This document shows, in pieces, positions 21,995 through 32,500 of a DNA stretch of 64,000 bases. A program made the position numbers and the translations under genes. The stretch is from Tiliqua scincoides. Taxonomy: Eukaryota > Chordata > Lepidosauria > Squamata > Scincidae. The notes beneath the pieces are model-generated. The model worked only from the letters and a program-made list of their open reading frames with translations. It was not told the origin of the DNA and did no database searches. The stretch covers positions 63,058,856 through 63,122,855 of the forward strand of contig NC_089827.1 in the NCBI RefSeq assembly GCF_035046505.1. The letters run 5' to 3'. How positions within the stretch are numbered: the stretch's first letter is position 1; the number at the start of each line of letters is the position of its first letter.

Positions 21995-22500
21995 GGCGGC
22001 GGCGGCGGCGAGGGGACCTGTGAGGGAGAAGCGGGTCAGCAGGGCCAGGCCCGGCAGCGCTGCTGGGCAGCCAGAGGCCCCGCCCCAGCCCCAGCCCTCT
22101 CGCGGCCCGCCCGCCCGCAACGACTGGCCTTCGAAGACGGCGGCGCCCACCACTCTCCGCGTCCCGGCTCCGAAAGGAAAGGCCGCGCAGCCGTCCTGGG
22201 TGACTTTGTCCTTCTCCGGCGCAGGGGGCGGGGCCGCGCCCACAAAGGCCAGCCGCCATTGGCGCCGGCCGAAGCCCCGCCCGCTCCTCCCTCCCCTCCA
22301 CCCGGCCGCGTCACGCTGAGGGAGGAGCGCGCGGCGCAGGGTGGCGATGGCGGGGCGCCTCAGGGGGACGAGGCGGAGCCTGCCCTGGCCGCAGGACCAG
22401 GCACGTCAGGCGCGCCTCATACGGTGGGCCAGGCAGCGCTCGTGGTGCCTGCTGAGGGCCGGGAAGCGACGTCGTTAAGCACAACGCGTCGTCATTAAAC
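21400..22500 (-). promoter_or_regulatory. SLC25A3: CpG-island promoter of SLC25A3
   Basis: GC- and CpG-rich block covering the first coding exon and about 500 bp upstream. A CCAAT box for the minus strand is at 22258-22262. The transcription start is probably between about 22050 and 22300. Confidence 0.8.
21838..21994 (-). CDS. SLC25A3: SLC25A3 first coding exon (presequence)
   Basis: Begins [20 protein letters not shown], matching the human presequence MFSSVAHLARANPF. 157 nt, ending one base into a codon at a GTAAGCC donor. ATG sits in a CGCC repeat (CCGCCGCCATG, Kozak-like). A good acceptor (TTCTCCCTCACAG) ends 23 nt upstream of the ATG, at 22018, so a separate non-coding first exon in the CpG island is likely. 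Confidence 0.95.
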
Positions 22501-22665
22501 AGCATGACGTCACTAAGCAGAACACGATGTCATTGGGCAGAACGTGACGTCATTGAGCGCAATGTAACATTAAGCAGAACGTGACGTGATTAGGCAGAAT
22601 GTGACGTCGTTAAGCGTGAATGTGACTGTGCAACGTGACTGTGCTTGATTAGGCAGGGTGTGACT
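22463..22665. repeat. Tandem ~20-bp repeat array with CRE-like sites upstream of SLC25A3
   Basis: About nine degenerate units of the type GACGTCATTAAGCAGAACGT. Perfect palindromic TGACGTCA sites occur at 22505-22512 and 22545-22552, 40 bp (two units) apart; other units carry near-matches such as TGACGTGA. The unit resembles the TGATGTCATTAAGCAGAA-type segment inside hAT-type short elements of this window (e.g. 24880-24915), suggesting it expanded from such a copy. Confidence 0.75.
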
Positions 22666-22882
22666 GTGCAAAGACACATTGTCAGCTTGTTCACCATAGC
22701 ACTCTTTCTCTGGCTGGACTTTTCAGGCTCAGTGTCAGACCATTGGGCCAGTGTACATGAACAGCTCTAGGATTTACAGCACTGTAGTGTTCAAACTCAT
22801 TGTCATGATCTCCAACTATTAAAGCACAAAGGCTTGTACAGATGGGATGATGGGGCATCCCTCCAAACAGCAGACAGATATG

Positions 22883-23368
22883 GAGCCCAATCCTGGGCTC
22901 GACATGCCAGCTTACCACCAGCATGTACTGTCACAAACTTGCTGTAAGGCATGTTTGCAAGGCCTAATGCTGGGCCAGCACCCACGTGCTAGTGCTAGGC
23001 TAGTGCTCATCAGGTGCCGAGCCCCCGCCGCTCAGTGGTCACCCACACCACCAAGCCGCAGAGAGGAAAGCGGGAGCAGGGGGAGGCGAGGAGAAGGTGT
23101 TCCAGAGAGGCGGGAGGTGCAGAGAGGGTAGGGGAAGGCAGGACCAGTGGAGCTGCACTCCACTGGATCCTGAGTGTTAGCATCAGGCTCGCCACCCAAC
23201 ACAAACGCTCTTCCCATTGTGGGGCTACTTCCCTTACTTGGGGGAAGGAGACAAAAGTCCCCTTCTCCTGAGGTGCCGCCCATGGCTGCCTAAGAATCAC
23301 AGGTTGTGACAGTAGCCGTTTTCAGTGCCGCCACAGCCGCGTGCCACAGGAGCTCAGGATTGGGCTGC
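22883..23368. mobile_element. MITE-C copy (~490 bp)
   Basis: Inverted ends GAGCCCAATCCTGGGCT and AGCTCAGGATTGGGCTGC with a purine- and GC-rich centre. Related in layout to 52931-53420 and 55192-55636. No coding capacity recognised. Confidence 0.45.
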
Positions 23369-23808
23369 CCACCAGTGAGTGAAAATAACGGTTTAAACAA
23401 GTGGATTTCTCTGCAACGATCATGCAAAATCTGTTATTCCACTTAGTACACAAACCATGACCCCCAGATTGGTGAGTTGTCACCATCTGTGATAAATAAT
23501 GCTGACAGTGATATTTGGCAAGGTCTAGATTCCAAGAGAAGGGAAAGGACAGTCAACTAACTGCACTCTTACAGATTGTCAGTGAAAAATGCATTTCTTT
23601 TCCATTGCTATCAGTAGAGTTCTATCCTGATGCCTATAACCAAAAAGTTTGGTTAACATTTTCCAATCATATTGCACAAATATTTCATTAAACCCATGCA
23701 CATTGTAGTATTTCAGGTACTGTACCACTTTAAGTCTGAAACTGTGTTATAAAGAACCTGTTTTATAGGCAATTAGAAAAGCAAACAATTGAAATCTTAT
23801 CTGATTGA

Positions 23809-24171
23809 GAGCCCAATCCTATCCAACTTTCTAGAACTGGTACAACCACAATGCAGCCCCAAGATAAGGGAGCAAATGTTCCCATACCTTGAGGAGGCCT
23901 CTGTGACTGCCTCCCCACCACAGGATGCAATCCATGCCCCATCGGCACTGCTGCACCGACACTGGAAAATTGGATAGGATTGGGCCCTAAGGGCGCAATC
24001 CTAACCCACTTTCCAACACTGACATAAGGGTAATGCAGCTCCTAGATAAGGAAACAAACATTCCCTTACCTTGAGGAGGCCTCCATGACTGCACCCCCAC
24101 TGCAGGATGCAGCACATGCCCCACTGGCACAGCTATGTCAGTGCAGGAAAGTTGGTTAGGATTTGGGTCTA
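23809..24171. mobile_element. Tandem pair of MITE-B copies
   Basis: Two abutting copies, 23809-23988 and 23989-24171, both containing CTTGAGGAGGCCTC and both bounded by CAATCCTA / TAGGATT ends. Confidence 0.75.
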
Positions 24172-24310
24172 AGACATTCAGCATCTTTTTAGCTTCTGTT
24201 TCTTCATTTTATAGGTAATAAAAAATTGAAATAGGATTGCAGCCTCAGAAGTGTCTGTTTCCTGTGCTAGTAGAACAACATTTCTAAGCATTCTATAAAC
24301 CCTCTAAAAC

Positions 24311-24519
24311 AATGTTTCTGAAGGTGTGCTCCTAGGAGTCCTGGGGCTCCATGAGCACACCATAATGGCTGCACTCTCCTCTGTGCTGCACCACTCCATG
24401 CTGTGCTGCACACTGGCATTCTGGGGCTTCCCAAGGCTCCACGCATGCACCAGTGGGTCCCCCAGCCTCTGTTTAGGAGTGTAAAGGGCTCTGGAAACCA
24501 AAAGGTTTGAGAACCACCA
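24311..24519. mobile_element. hAT-type short element
   Basis: Ends CAATGTTTCTGAAGG and GTTTGAGAACCACCA; perfect 8-bp duplication CTCTAAAA on both sides. Confidence 0.75.
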
Positions 24520-24811
24520 CTCTAAAAAATTCAAATGTTCTCATATATAGAGGACAAAGGTTTAAGCCCATAGCCATCTATAGAAGAGCATGTTTATAGC
24601 CGCAGCAGCAGCAGCAGAGTGGTAAGCATTACGCCTTACACACCCCTATTTTCAGACAGGCAGGAACTGCTGTTTCAGAGGTGACAGATAACAGGCACAC
24701 ACAGACAATATCGCAAGTTGCTAGAGACAGATACATTTGTGGATACCTGAGAAATACATAGTGGAGGAAAAGTTGCAAGATTATTGTGATTAAATACAGT
24801 ATTGTTTAAAG

Positions 24812-25131
24812 CAGGGGTGTCAAACTCGTTTCATATAGAGGGCTGAAGTTAGCATTCAGGGCTCCAGCTGAGGGTCAGAGGTGATGTCATTAAGCAGAAA
24901 GTGACATCATTAAGAAGCTAATAGAAATCAGACCCTGTTCTCATATAGAAACTCATTAACTGCAAATGACAGAAGAGAAAGTACACAAATCTTGATCATA
25001 TTTCAAGATTTGGGAAAGCCCAATTTTCTTGTGGGCTGCCAATTCAGCTGTAACACCTCAGCAGCTGAGAGCCAGATAAAAAGCTTCTGGGGGCCGCATC
25101 TGGCCCCCAGGCCTTTTGTTTGACACCCCTG
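24812..25131. mobile_element. hAT-type short element (CAGGGGTGTCAAAC family)
   Basis: Ends CAGGGGTGTCAAACTCG and TTTGACACCCCTG; perfect 8-bp duplication GTTTAAAG. Contains GATGTCATTAAGCAGAA and GTGACATCATTAAG, the probable source type of the array at 22463-22665. Confidence 0.88.
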
Positions 25132-25885
25132 GTTTAAAGAGTTTGCAAGTCCCACCAACAGTCCTTACATAAAAGATACAAGTTGCTCTTAAACTGTACT
25201 AAGCTCAACAAGTTCTATTATGTCTACTCATGTGTGGTTACTTTTTAATGAGACTTTGTATCAAAAGTTTTTTAACTATTAACATTTCATGCACAGAAAT
25301 GAAATTCATCTTGATGAAACAAGATAAATGATGGGGTGTGGTTAAAATTATGATTTCCTGCTTCACTCTTGGACCACCTTTCTAGTCTGCTGCCTCCATC
25401 ACCTGACAGGTCTACCTTGCCTACTCCTTCACAATGTTGCCAGTTGTCTGTCATCCCCAAACTCTGGCTCATGATCTGCTGCTCTGAGGGCAAAAAGTTT
25501 GCAACAGTTAAGTGAGGTAAGCACTGTCTTTGGGCTGGCTTTAGTGACCTCCAAAATAGCAGGACTTGCCTGTCTGAAACTGGTCTGATCTGTACCACTG
25601 CTGCCAGGCAGGCTCTCTTGCTAGACCACATGTTCAGAGCAGTAAACACAGTTGGTGCAGCCAGTAATCTGATAGCAATGGAGCTACTGCCCCCTTCTAC
25701 TCCCAGTCTGTCATTTCAAAAGGCAGAAGGAAGTTCCCTTAGACCCCCAGTCTCAGGAGGCAAGAGGGTGTGAACCAGGCTTTCCTGCTACACTTAGATT
25801 TGCTACTACTCTTCCTGTATAAATGATGGCTACAGGTTTATAGTGAGAATTGTGGTTAAAGCCTGAAAGATCTGATCTTTTAGGG
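25132..25885. other. Intergenic, nothing recognised
   Basis: No gene or clear repeat between SLC25A3 and TMPO here. Confidence 0.4.
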
Positions 25886-26234
25886 CAGTGGTTCTCACAC
25901 ATTTAGCAACAGGACCCACTTTTTAGAATGAGAATCTGAAGTGATGTCATGACCAGAAGTGACATCATCAAGCAGGAACATTTTTAACAATCCTAGGCTG
26001 CAATCCTACCCACACTTACCCAGGAGTAAGTCCCATTTACTATTCTTGTTAAAAGCATGCACATAGTAGCCTGTTAAAAGTACAGAGCTGTAACATTTCC
26101 TCAAATGCAGTCACATACCAGGGTAGCACCAAGTCTAGTATATTAAAAATAAAATATTGAAATGAATGGGCACCCATCTGAAATTGGCTCGCAAGCCACC
26201 GAGTGGGTCCCGACCCACAGTTTGAGAAACACTG
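25886..26234. mobile_element. hAT-type short element carrying half a MITE-A
   Basis: Ends CAGTGGTTCTCACACATTT and CAGTTTGAGAAACACTG; perfect 8-bp duplication TTTTAGGG. Position 25994-26042 is a half MITE-A (CTTACCCAGGAGTAAGTCCC), shared with the sister copy at 46319-46662. Confidence 0.85.
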
Positions 26235-27173
26235 TTTTAGGGTTTGTAAAATACTTAGAAATACCAAATCACTAGAATCGTGCACACAGAAGTCTATTTC
26301 AGTGCACTCAATAGTCCTGTAGCACCTTAAACGAACCATTTTTTTCTGCATAAGCTTCCATGGAGTACAATCCAGATACATTTTATCATGCAAATGCCAC
26401 CACCCTCCTGCCTAGCCTAAAGGGACACAGACTTTGCCAAAAATCACTATTTCCACGGTACATCACAGATGGCAACATTTTTAAGCCTGGCTCATGGACT
26501 AAGTAGTATCTTGTGAAATAAGACAGCAGCTCTATGCCCTTTTCAAGCTGGGTGTACTGGCACTTCTACAGCATGCTGGAATGCAGTTAATATTCCCTGC
26601 ATACTGCCAAGAACTGACAGACTGACATTCCATTAAGTTTTTCAGGTTTAAAATAGTTTTCCTCCCCTACCACATGCTGCAAGTCATGCTTTTGTGTTCG
26701 TAAATATCAACTGTTTAACACAACATATACATTCATATAACAATCTCACTTCTGATGTCTTAGAAGCCTATACAAATATAAACTACATGAAGTTAGAAAA
26801 TGCTCCAGGTCTATCTTCTGTTGATTCATTTCTAAGCACTTAACATGTTGGCTACATCATAGTTGGTTTTGGTTCATGGTCACCAAGCTTCTTTCCTGTA
26901 CTAGTCTCCACATATGGGGGGGGGAATCATTTTTCAATTCCACTCTAACAAGGCTTGTATAGACACACCCCTGGGGAAAAGCTCCTCAAGCCTGTCCTTT
27001 TCATAGCAGTAGATAATTGCTTCTATAGCTAACAAAGCAGGCCGTCTGCCATGTCCAACATTGCCCTTATCCTGTCATATACACTATTGACAGACACTTT
27101 TGACAGCATGGAGAAGCTCCTACTGAAAGCTCAACCCAGTGCCAAGTTAGAATGATACATGGAGAAAGAGGAA
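26235..27173. other. Intergenic, nothing recognised
   Basis: No gene or repeat family recognised in this interval. Confidence 0.4.
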
Positions 27174-27255
27174 GAGCCATATCTGCCCAGCATTGCATAT
27201 CTGCAACAGTTATCAAATGTGCACACCTGTGGGCTGGGCAGAAATGGGTTAAACT
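27174..27255. mobile_element. piggyBac-like mini-element, degraded copy
   Basis: Right end GGGCAGAAATGGG followed by TTAA; shares AAATGTGCACACCTGTGGGC with the copy at 37317-37397. The left end is eroded. Confidence 0.5.
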
Positions 27256-27469
27256 GAAAGCGTTACCCCATACTGAAATTAGTGGCAATCCAAGAATAGG
27301 ACTTGGTTCTATTATGGAGTGGAAACTCGGCTTTAATAACAAGGTTGCCATGAGCACTTTATCAAGGATTGGAACAGGACAACATTGCTCTGGTACTTAA
27401 GGGAATGCTATATGAACAGGCACCATCAGACAAATATACCCAAGAACAGAGCAAGAACATCCTTGCCAC

Positions 27470-27665
27470 AGGATGCGGTGATGTCTGACCTAGATGCCTT
27501 TTAAAGGGGATTGGATAGATTTGTGGATGAGAAGTCCATCACAGGTTACAAGCCATGAGAAAAGTAGGCTTTCTGAATGACAGGTGCAAGGAAGTGGCAA
27601 TAGGACACAGGTATCTTGTCTCGTGTTCCCTGAGGCAACCAGCAGCATGAGTTCCAAGCTAGAAG
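27470..27665 (+). mobile_element. CR1 LINE 3' fragment
   Basis: CTTGCCACAGGATGCGGTGA and AGATGCCTTTTAAAGGGGAT, then AAGTCCATCACAGGTTACAA: the same section as 3840-4529. Confidence 0.75.
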
Positions 27666-28084
27666 CATTAGTAGCACTACACTGAACAGAAGCACTTTAC
27701 TGGCTTTATGCAAATATTTTTATTCCCAACCTAGATGGCCAATATGGACTATTTAGTAGCCCACTCCAATTAATTTCATTATGACAGCCAACTATCGTTA
27801 ACTATGTTTATAGGGAAATAACTGAACTTTAACATACTGTACTTGCCATTTTGGAACCTAGAGACAAAAGCCTAGTAACAAGCACAAGTGTGCCCAGAGA
27901 TGCAGCTTCTCAACCTGATCTTGTGCAGTTATGTATCTTTGAAAATCAATACTATGCCTACCCAGTGCAGTATAGAATCAGACAGCCAAACAGTTGAAAC
28001 AGAAGGAACTCTGCTTAAGGCTAAAAATTTTGAGTGTATCAATACCAATTCATGATGAGACTAGCACTTCAGGTTAAAAATAAG
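27666..28084. other. Intergenic 3' of TMPO
   Basis: No gene or repeat recognised. Confidence 0.4.
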
Positions 28085-28090
28085 TTTATT
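28085..28090 (-). terminator. TMPO: Candidate poly(A) signal of TMPO
   Basis: AATAAA on the minus strand about 1.1 kb after the stop codon. The interval 28060-29225 is AT-rich, without recognisable repeats, as expected of a 3' UTR. Other hexamers on this strand exist nearer the stop, so alternative sites are possible. Confidence 0.4.
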
Positions 28091-29225
28091 GCAATAGAAT
28101 ATGCAGTAATATCAAGATCCCATGTGCTTCAGATTGATACATTCATTTTGTTTATTTATCCACAGTAAAAAAAACAAATTTATTTGCTTGGTAAATGTAA
28201 CTAAGAAAGTTATGGCAGACTAAAATAGCTGCATCCATGAGCGGTGTTTTTTTTTTAACTTGAATCTATCATATGAAATAAGAATGCCCTTTCAAAAACC
28301 CTAACTTCTTGGAACACGATATCCATGATCTTCGAACACTGCAAAAATTGATACATGAAATATACGACATCAGGTTTATTTTTGTAGAAGCACAGGTTTT
28401 GCTTCATAACAATTTTGTAATAAGACTTGGAAATGGTCTAACTATGTCTTAACATTATTCATTCAGTAAAAAAGTAATTCAATGTATTTGAGTTTTATTT
28501 CACACAGGTTTACTAATAAATAAGCTTTCTAAAGACACCTATTTTCAATTAGATCAGTGACTATCAAATTAAGCACAAAAATAGAGAAATGGATTAAAAA
28601 CTGAAGATGAGCTTAAATAGAGTCACTACAGTTAAAATTAAGACAGATACAGAATTGTATACAATAGATTTACAGTATTAAAATGTTAGCATTCTACAGA
28701 AAAATGCTCCTCCCACCCTTAAAACTACAATAGACTAAACTAGCTGCACAGTTTCAGCAAAACGCATTTCCCTTTATTTTCTTAACCCTTCCCACCCCCA
28801 GGATCAATATGCAAAGTAGAGAAAATGTCAGTTCAGCATCTTTTTAGTATGAAATAAACACATTTAAACACATTTTCACATTTTACTATCACTTTTGCCC
28901 CTTTGAGCTTCCAAGCTTGCAAAAACAAATATACAGTCTCAAAATGAATGTAATGATTCTCACATTAAAAAAATAAATCCTACTAGAAGTTCCAGAGAGA
29001 GCTAAAAATATTACTCATGGCACAAAGTGATCTCCTAGTTCTGGGCTGGGGTGAGAGAGTTATACCGTCTTGTTTATTTCCACTTATACCATCTTGTTTA
29101 TCTCACTTTTCAATTTTTCATGTTGCTATTACATCTGAATGCAGTCTCTGATCAGATGAAGGAGGATGAAGATATCTTTACAGTTAAAATTAGGAGACAG
29201 TTGTGTGTGCCACAGAAATAAACCC

Positions 29226-29514
29226 TCAATCAGTCGCTGCCTGAAAGTTACTATTAAGAAACTGGGAAAATGGGTTTCCTTGGTTGGTTTCCATAGACTG
29301 ATAGACCAAAAACAAGAAGACTGTAACAACAACAAAGAGTAGAATTTTTATCCACATAGGAATGGAGCGTTTAACTGTTGGTTTCTCTAGTTTGACATCT
29401 GCCGAGGCAACATATTTGGGGATATACTTTGATGAGTAGGTTTCCTCCAGACGGAAGTCACTGTGTTCTATAGGTCGACCAGCAGCTCCTTTAATTGGTC
29501 TGCGACAGCTAGCA
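29226..29514 (-). CDS. TMPO: TMPO last coding exon (membrane anchor)
   Basis: 289 nt: [20 protein letters not shown] through the membrane span [20 protein letters not shown], then [20 protein letters not shown] and TGA. The tail after the NPFSQFL motif differs from human (LHVDPRKSN). Confidence 0.96.
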
Positions 29515-32500
29515 CTGTTAAATTAAGAAGCAATAGCATGTTAATTTAAATCCAATATAAATGAAAAACAACCCTAAAACACTAGCCACTCATACTCTTA
29601 GCATCAGAAAGTTCCAATAAGTGTTTTGGTTCACACTATCTAGAAAGCAATGCCTTTTTACAAGTTGTCTATCTTACAAGAGATAACAGGAATGTAACAG
29701 ATGCTTCCATAACCAGTTCAAATTTCTATATAGTAAAGCACAAATATGTAATATCCTCATTTCCTTGCAGACCAAAACACAATCTGAAAGCTTATTTTAA
29801 GTCAGTTGTGGAATAATTTAGCCCTGGCACAACAAATAAGACCAATATATTAGTTGGCTTTTACATTGAGGGCAAAACAGGTACCTTTAAAGTGGTGACT
29901 CATATTCCACAGGGCTCAACTTCCACCCTAGCACACTGCCCCCTCCCAGTGGCCATTGCTGGCATTCCCCCTGCTTCCAGAACCCCCACTGAATTAAAAA
30001 AGTGAATACCAAATCAGTGGAAAAATAGCTTTAAAGACCCACTTCCAGATTTCTTGCTCCCTCACTGTCACCCAAGAATGCATTGTATAGAAGCTATACC
30101 ACATTCAGCCACTAGATGGGGTGAAAAATGGAATGAAAATATAATTACAGTGGTGCCTTGCAAGACGAATGCCTCGCAAACCGAAAAACTCGCAAGACGA
30201 AAGCGTTTTTGCGATTTTTTCTGGTGACTCAAAAGACGAATTTTTCTATGCCGTACTTCGCAAGACGAATTTTTTCTATGGCCGTGCTTCGCAAGGCGAA
30301 TTTTTAAAATTAAAAAGTTGAAGTTTTGTGCTTGAAATTTTTGAAATCCTCTACAGTATGTATGCCTTTAAAGAGCACTTAATAAACACTTTGTAAACCA
30401 AATTTGACTTTGTTCTGACTTTTTTTGCCCATAGGAACGCATTAATTAAATTTCAATGCATTCCTATGGGAACCCGCGCTTAGCAAGATGAAATTTTCGC
30501 AATACGAAACGACTTGCGGAACGAATTAATTTCGTCTTGCGAGGCACCACTGTATTCAACATCGCAAAGGTAGGAAATAGGATTCTGGTGCTTTTTTCCC
30601 CTTGTTACAAGGCATTTAAAGGTGGGCCTTGGTATCAGTGATGAGTTAAATCAGTGGATGCCAAATCAGTGAATACCGAGGTCCCACCTATACTAAGCAA
30701 ATTTTTTCAGATGTTACTGAATATGCAAATCTTGAGAGAGTTGCTTTCTGCGTCTTTTTAGATGCAAAATCTAGAATACCTGATATTTAGAGTAAATGGT
30801 TTCCAGCATTTCACTGATTTGATTATAGCAGAGAAGTGTATAAAGTTATGCTTCCAAGCTCTGTTATCTAAGAGTAATAAAGCTTGAAAGGATTTGTGAC
30901 ACTTCATGTTTCAAAATTACATTCAGAAATACCTGATTCCTGTAGGTGTTGATGCTTCGTAAGGGAACATTTCCTTAAGAATATCTCTTTCTAGTCTTCG
31001 TTCCTCTACAGAAGTTTTCTCCATCACCTAGAAAACAAGTCAGATGAAGGAAGATTATAATCCTTATTGAATGAGCAAGCTGTACTAGAGACAACCACAT
31101 GATCATGTCCCTGTGTGATTCGGAAAAGAATATGATACACCCAGTGACGTTTAAGAAGAATTATCCTGGAGTTTAGCTGTTGATTGAAGTTTGGTTACTT
31201 TGAGCCCAGGTATGTTCAATATTGTCCTTCTGTTACTTTAATATGAAATACACTGTTATTCAAGGCATACTATCCTCATAAATGATGCTAAAAAACCCCT
31301 TCAATCATAAATGAATTGACCTCTACAACTATTGAGTGTGAACACTTTTACAGAAGATTTCCTTCATGGTGAAAAGTAAAAATGCCATCAGTGCAGCAAA
31401 GTATTACAGTATTTAAAACAGAGTGAATGTACATTTATAGTGAGATCTCAAATCCCCTTACTTATTATCAAGGGAATAGTTGGTATATAGAGTACAGAAA
31501 CCTATTTTACAACAGATACACTTGAGGGGTGTACAGGACAGATCTACTTGAAATCTACTCAGTTGAGTTGATTACATTAATGTTTAAACACACATGTGAT
31601 GCTATCAGTAAGTAGCCGACTCAAGCTCTTAGAAGATATACTCCACATTCCTGTTTGTTCAACACATGCAAAAATAGCACCAGAAATATATTGCAATTGA
31701 GGCAGAGGCAGTTATATTGTGAATTCATTAGCTCAACCCACCAGTTCATGTAAAGGGTCTCCTGTCCCTTTAAGGTACAGGGGAAGGGCAGCAACACAAT
31801 CCCCAGGATTGTATCACTAAGGGAGAGGACAGGTGCTTTCACTTTAATGTAGACAGGGTTGCTGGAGGCAGGAAGTGCTTTGTGAACACTTATTTCTCAT
31901 TATTCCAAGCCTCAGGGAGCCCTGTGGAGGCCTGCACAGGGCCCCCCACACCTCCTGGAGCCCCCAGAAGCTCTATCTACACTAAAATAAGCAAAAGCAC
32001 CCCCTTCACTCCCCCTTAGCAACACAAACCTGGAGATCGTGCTGCTGCCCTCGTCCCTCACCCACAAAGACTTATTTAGGGAGCAAATTTCCCTAAAAGT
32101 GAGAATCACTGCATTAGCTTATTATCTTCAAGTTAAAAGTGGAACACCAGCCAGTTAAAAAAAGGCACACACCCCTCCCCTTCCTGTCCAACAATCCAAG
32201 TTAAATTCATTTACTTCAGCTGACATCAATGGTTTCTTTGGTGTTCTTCTGGGCAACTCTGAGAAGTCACTGTTTGACAGTATAGGATCTGCATGCCTGG
32301 TATTTCCAGCCACCCTATTGACAACCTGCTGAAATTCAAATGGTTCAAACTCAGAATTAAACAAAAGAAATGTCAATAAAAAATCTTAAGGCTTGTAGCT
32401 TTATACACAAGAAGCCAATCCTCAGAAGTCTAGATATTGCAATTTTAAATAAAATTAACACTTTGCAGATAGATCAGAGGGAGGGGAAGGAAGAGAACAG

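Noticed and set aside
21193-22498. Long open frames on both strands around SLC25A3 exon 1
   Set aside because: CpG-island artefacts except the [10 protein letters not shown] start, which is the true SLC25A3 frame.
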